In this document: one piece after another, positions 5,798-5,993 of the stretch
How the letters are laid out: every line of letters starts with the position of its first letter
Position numbering within the stretch: position 1 is the first letter of the stretch
Origin: Calditrichia bacterium
Lineage (GTDB): Bacteria > Calditrichota > Calditrichia > RBG-13-44-9 > J042
Direction: 5' to 3'
Length of the DNA: 5,993 nucleotides
NCBI GenBank assembly: GCA_030430345.1
Contig: JAUIFT010000202.1
Span: 1 to 5,993, forward strand
Program-made: the position numbers and the translations under genes
Notes under the pieces: model-generated
Databases searched by the model: none
The model's input: only the letters and a program-made list of their open reading frames with translations
What the model was told of the DNA's origin: nothing

Positions 5798-5993
5798 TTA
5801 CCGAACTGCGTCAATGTCCAATTTTCAATAAAGAATTTCCAATGTTGAAGTGAAAGTTTTTCAACTTGATTTTTGACCCACTCCAATCTAGACTCATCAT
5901 CTACATTACATGCAGCAAACACCTCATTAACATCATCTTTTCCACATTTAATATCATTTTTAAGAAACCTAATTCCTTTATTGATATTGAATG
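5767..5993 (-). CDS. Hypothetical protein, C-terminal 74 residues only (5' end off window)
   Basis: On the minus strand a frame is open from the right edge (first full codon at 5991) to TAG at 5769-5767. The tail is acidic to mixed in charge and rich in aromatics, with VNEVFAACNVDDESRLEWV, then QHWKFFIENW and FGNYWLFSRYSL at the end. It looks like a protein with amphipathic helices rather than a random frame. The upstream part and start lie outside the window, so no family can be assigned. Codon use is AT-rich (AAA, AAT, GAT, TTA, AGA), and 5821-5993 is about 29% GC, well below the neighbours, which suggests acquired DNA. Its last ~10 codons overlap the end of the PAS gene tail to tail. A chance open frame in AT-rich DNA is possible but less likely. 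Confidence 0.55.
   Translation of the reverse strand, partial: FNINKGIRFLKNDIKCGKDDVNEVFAACNVDDESRLEWVKNQVEKLSLQHWKFFIENWTLTQFGNYWLFSRYSL

Noticed and set aside
5844..5875. Hairpin GTTGAA/TTCAAC followed by TTGATTTTTG as a terminator for the PAS gene.
   Set aside because: The stem has only six AT-rich pairs with a ten-base loop, and it lies inside the probable convergent coding region.

Overview
The window looks like chromosomal DNA from a bacterium of the FCB superphylum (Fibrobacterota-Chlorobiota-Bacteroidota and relatives), perhaps a Calditrichota/KSB1/Marinimicrobia-like lineage. This is inferred from the long secreted protein at the left. It ends in a FlgD-Ig/type 9 sorting-like domain with the hallmark QNYPNPFNP and also carries Hydin-type and FG-GAP repeats. 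Spot counts give about 48-60% GC in the main genes and about 29% in the last ~170 bases. No rRNA, tRNA, CRISPR array or transposase gene was seen.

Layout. (1) Positions 1-2965, minus strand: one uninterrupted reading frame of 988 codons, open at the left edge. It encodes a secreted multidomain beta-propeller protein: signal peptide, five-repeat propeller, two Hydin/choice-of-anchor-D-like Ig domains, a second propeller with Ca-binding DxNxDG loops plus PQQ-like tryptophan motifs, and a C-terminal sorting domain. The open plus-strand frames over this region are shadows. (2) Positions 2966-3184: a divergent intergenic region with a plausible -35/-10 pair facing each way and a dyad plus a degenerate copy between them. 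(3) Positions 3185-3784, plus: an ECF-type sigma factor. (4) Positions 3785-3981: a 197-base gap with weak inverted repeats and no gene. (5) Positions 3982-4875, plus: an exported toast-rack (DUF4097/LiaF-like) protein. (6) Positions 4880-4937: a perfect 58-bp palindrome, four bases after that gene's stop. (7) Positions 5078-5797, plus: a single-PAS protein with a coiled coil at the N-terminus and a four-cysteine module at the C-terminus, without a kinase or other output domain. (8) Positions 5767-5993, minus: the C-terminal end of an AT-rich unknown gene that enters from the right edge and overlaps the PAS gene tail to tail.

How the parts may work together. The sigma factor and the toast-rack protein form a plausible envelope-stress unit. 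ECF genes are commonly found beside such exported beta-rich proteins, but the usual anti-sigma gene is missing here. The large surface protein is divergent from the sigma gene and shares its regulatory region, so it could be a target, but nothing in the sequence proves this. The PAS-CxxC protein lies beyond the palindrome and is probably a separate transcription unit. No complete novel system is evident. The most striking unexplained element is the 58-bp palindrome, followed by the PAS protein with its cysteine module and the ECF/toast-rack pair without an anti-sigma gene.
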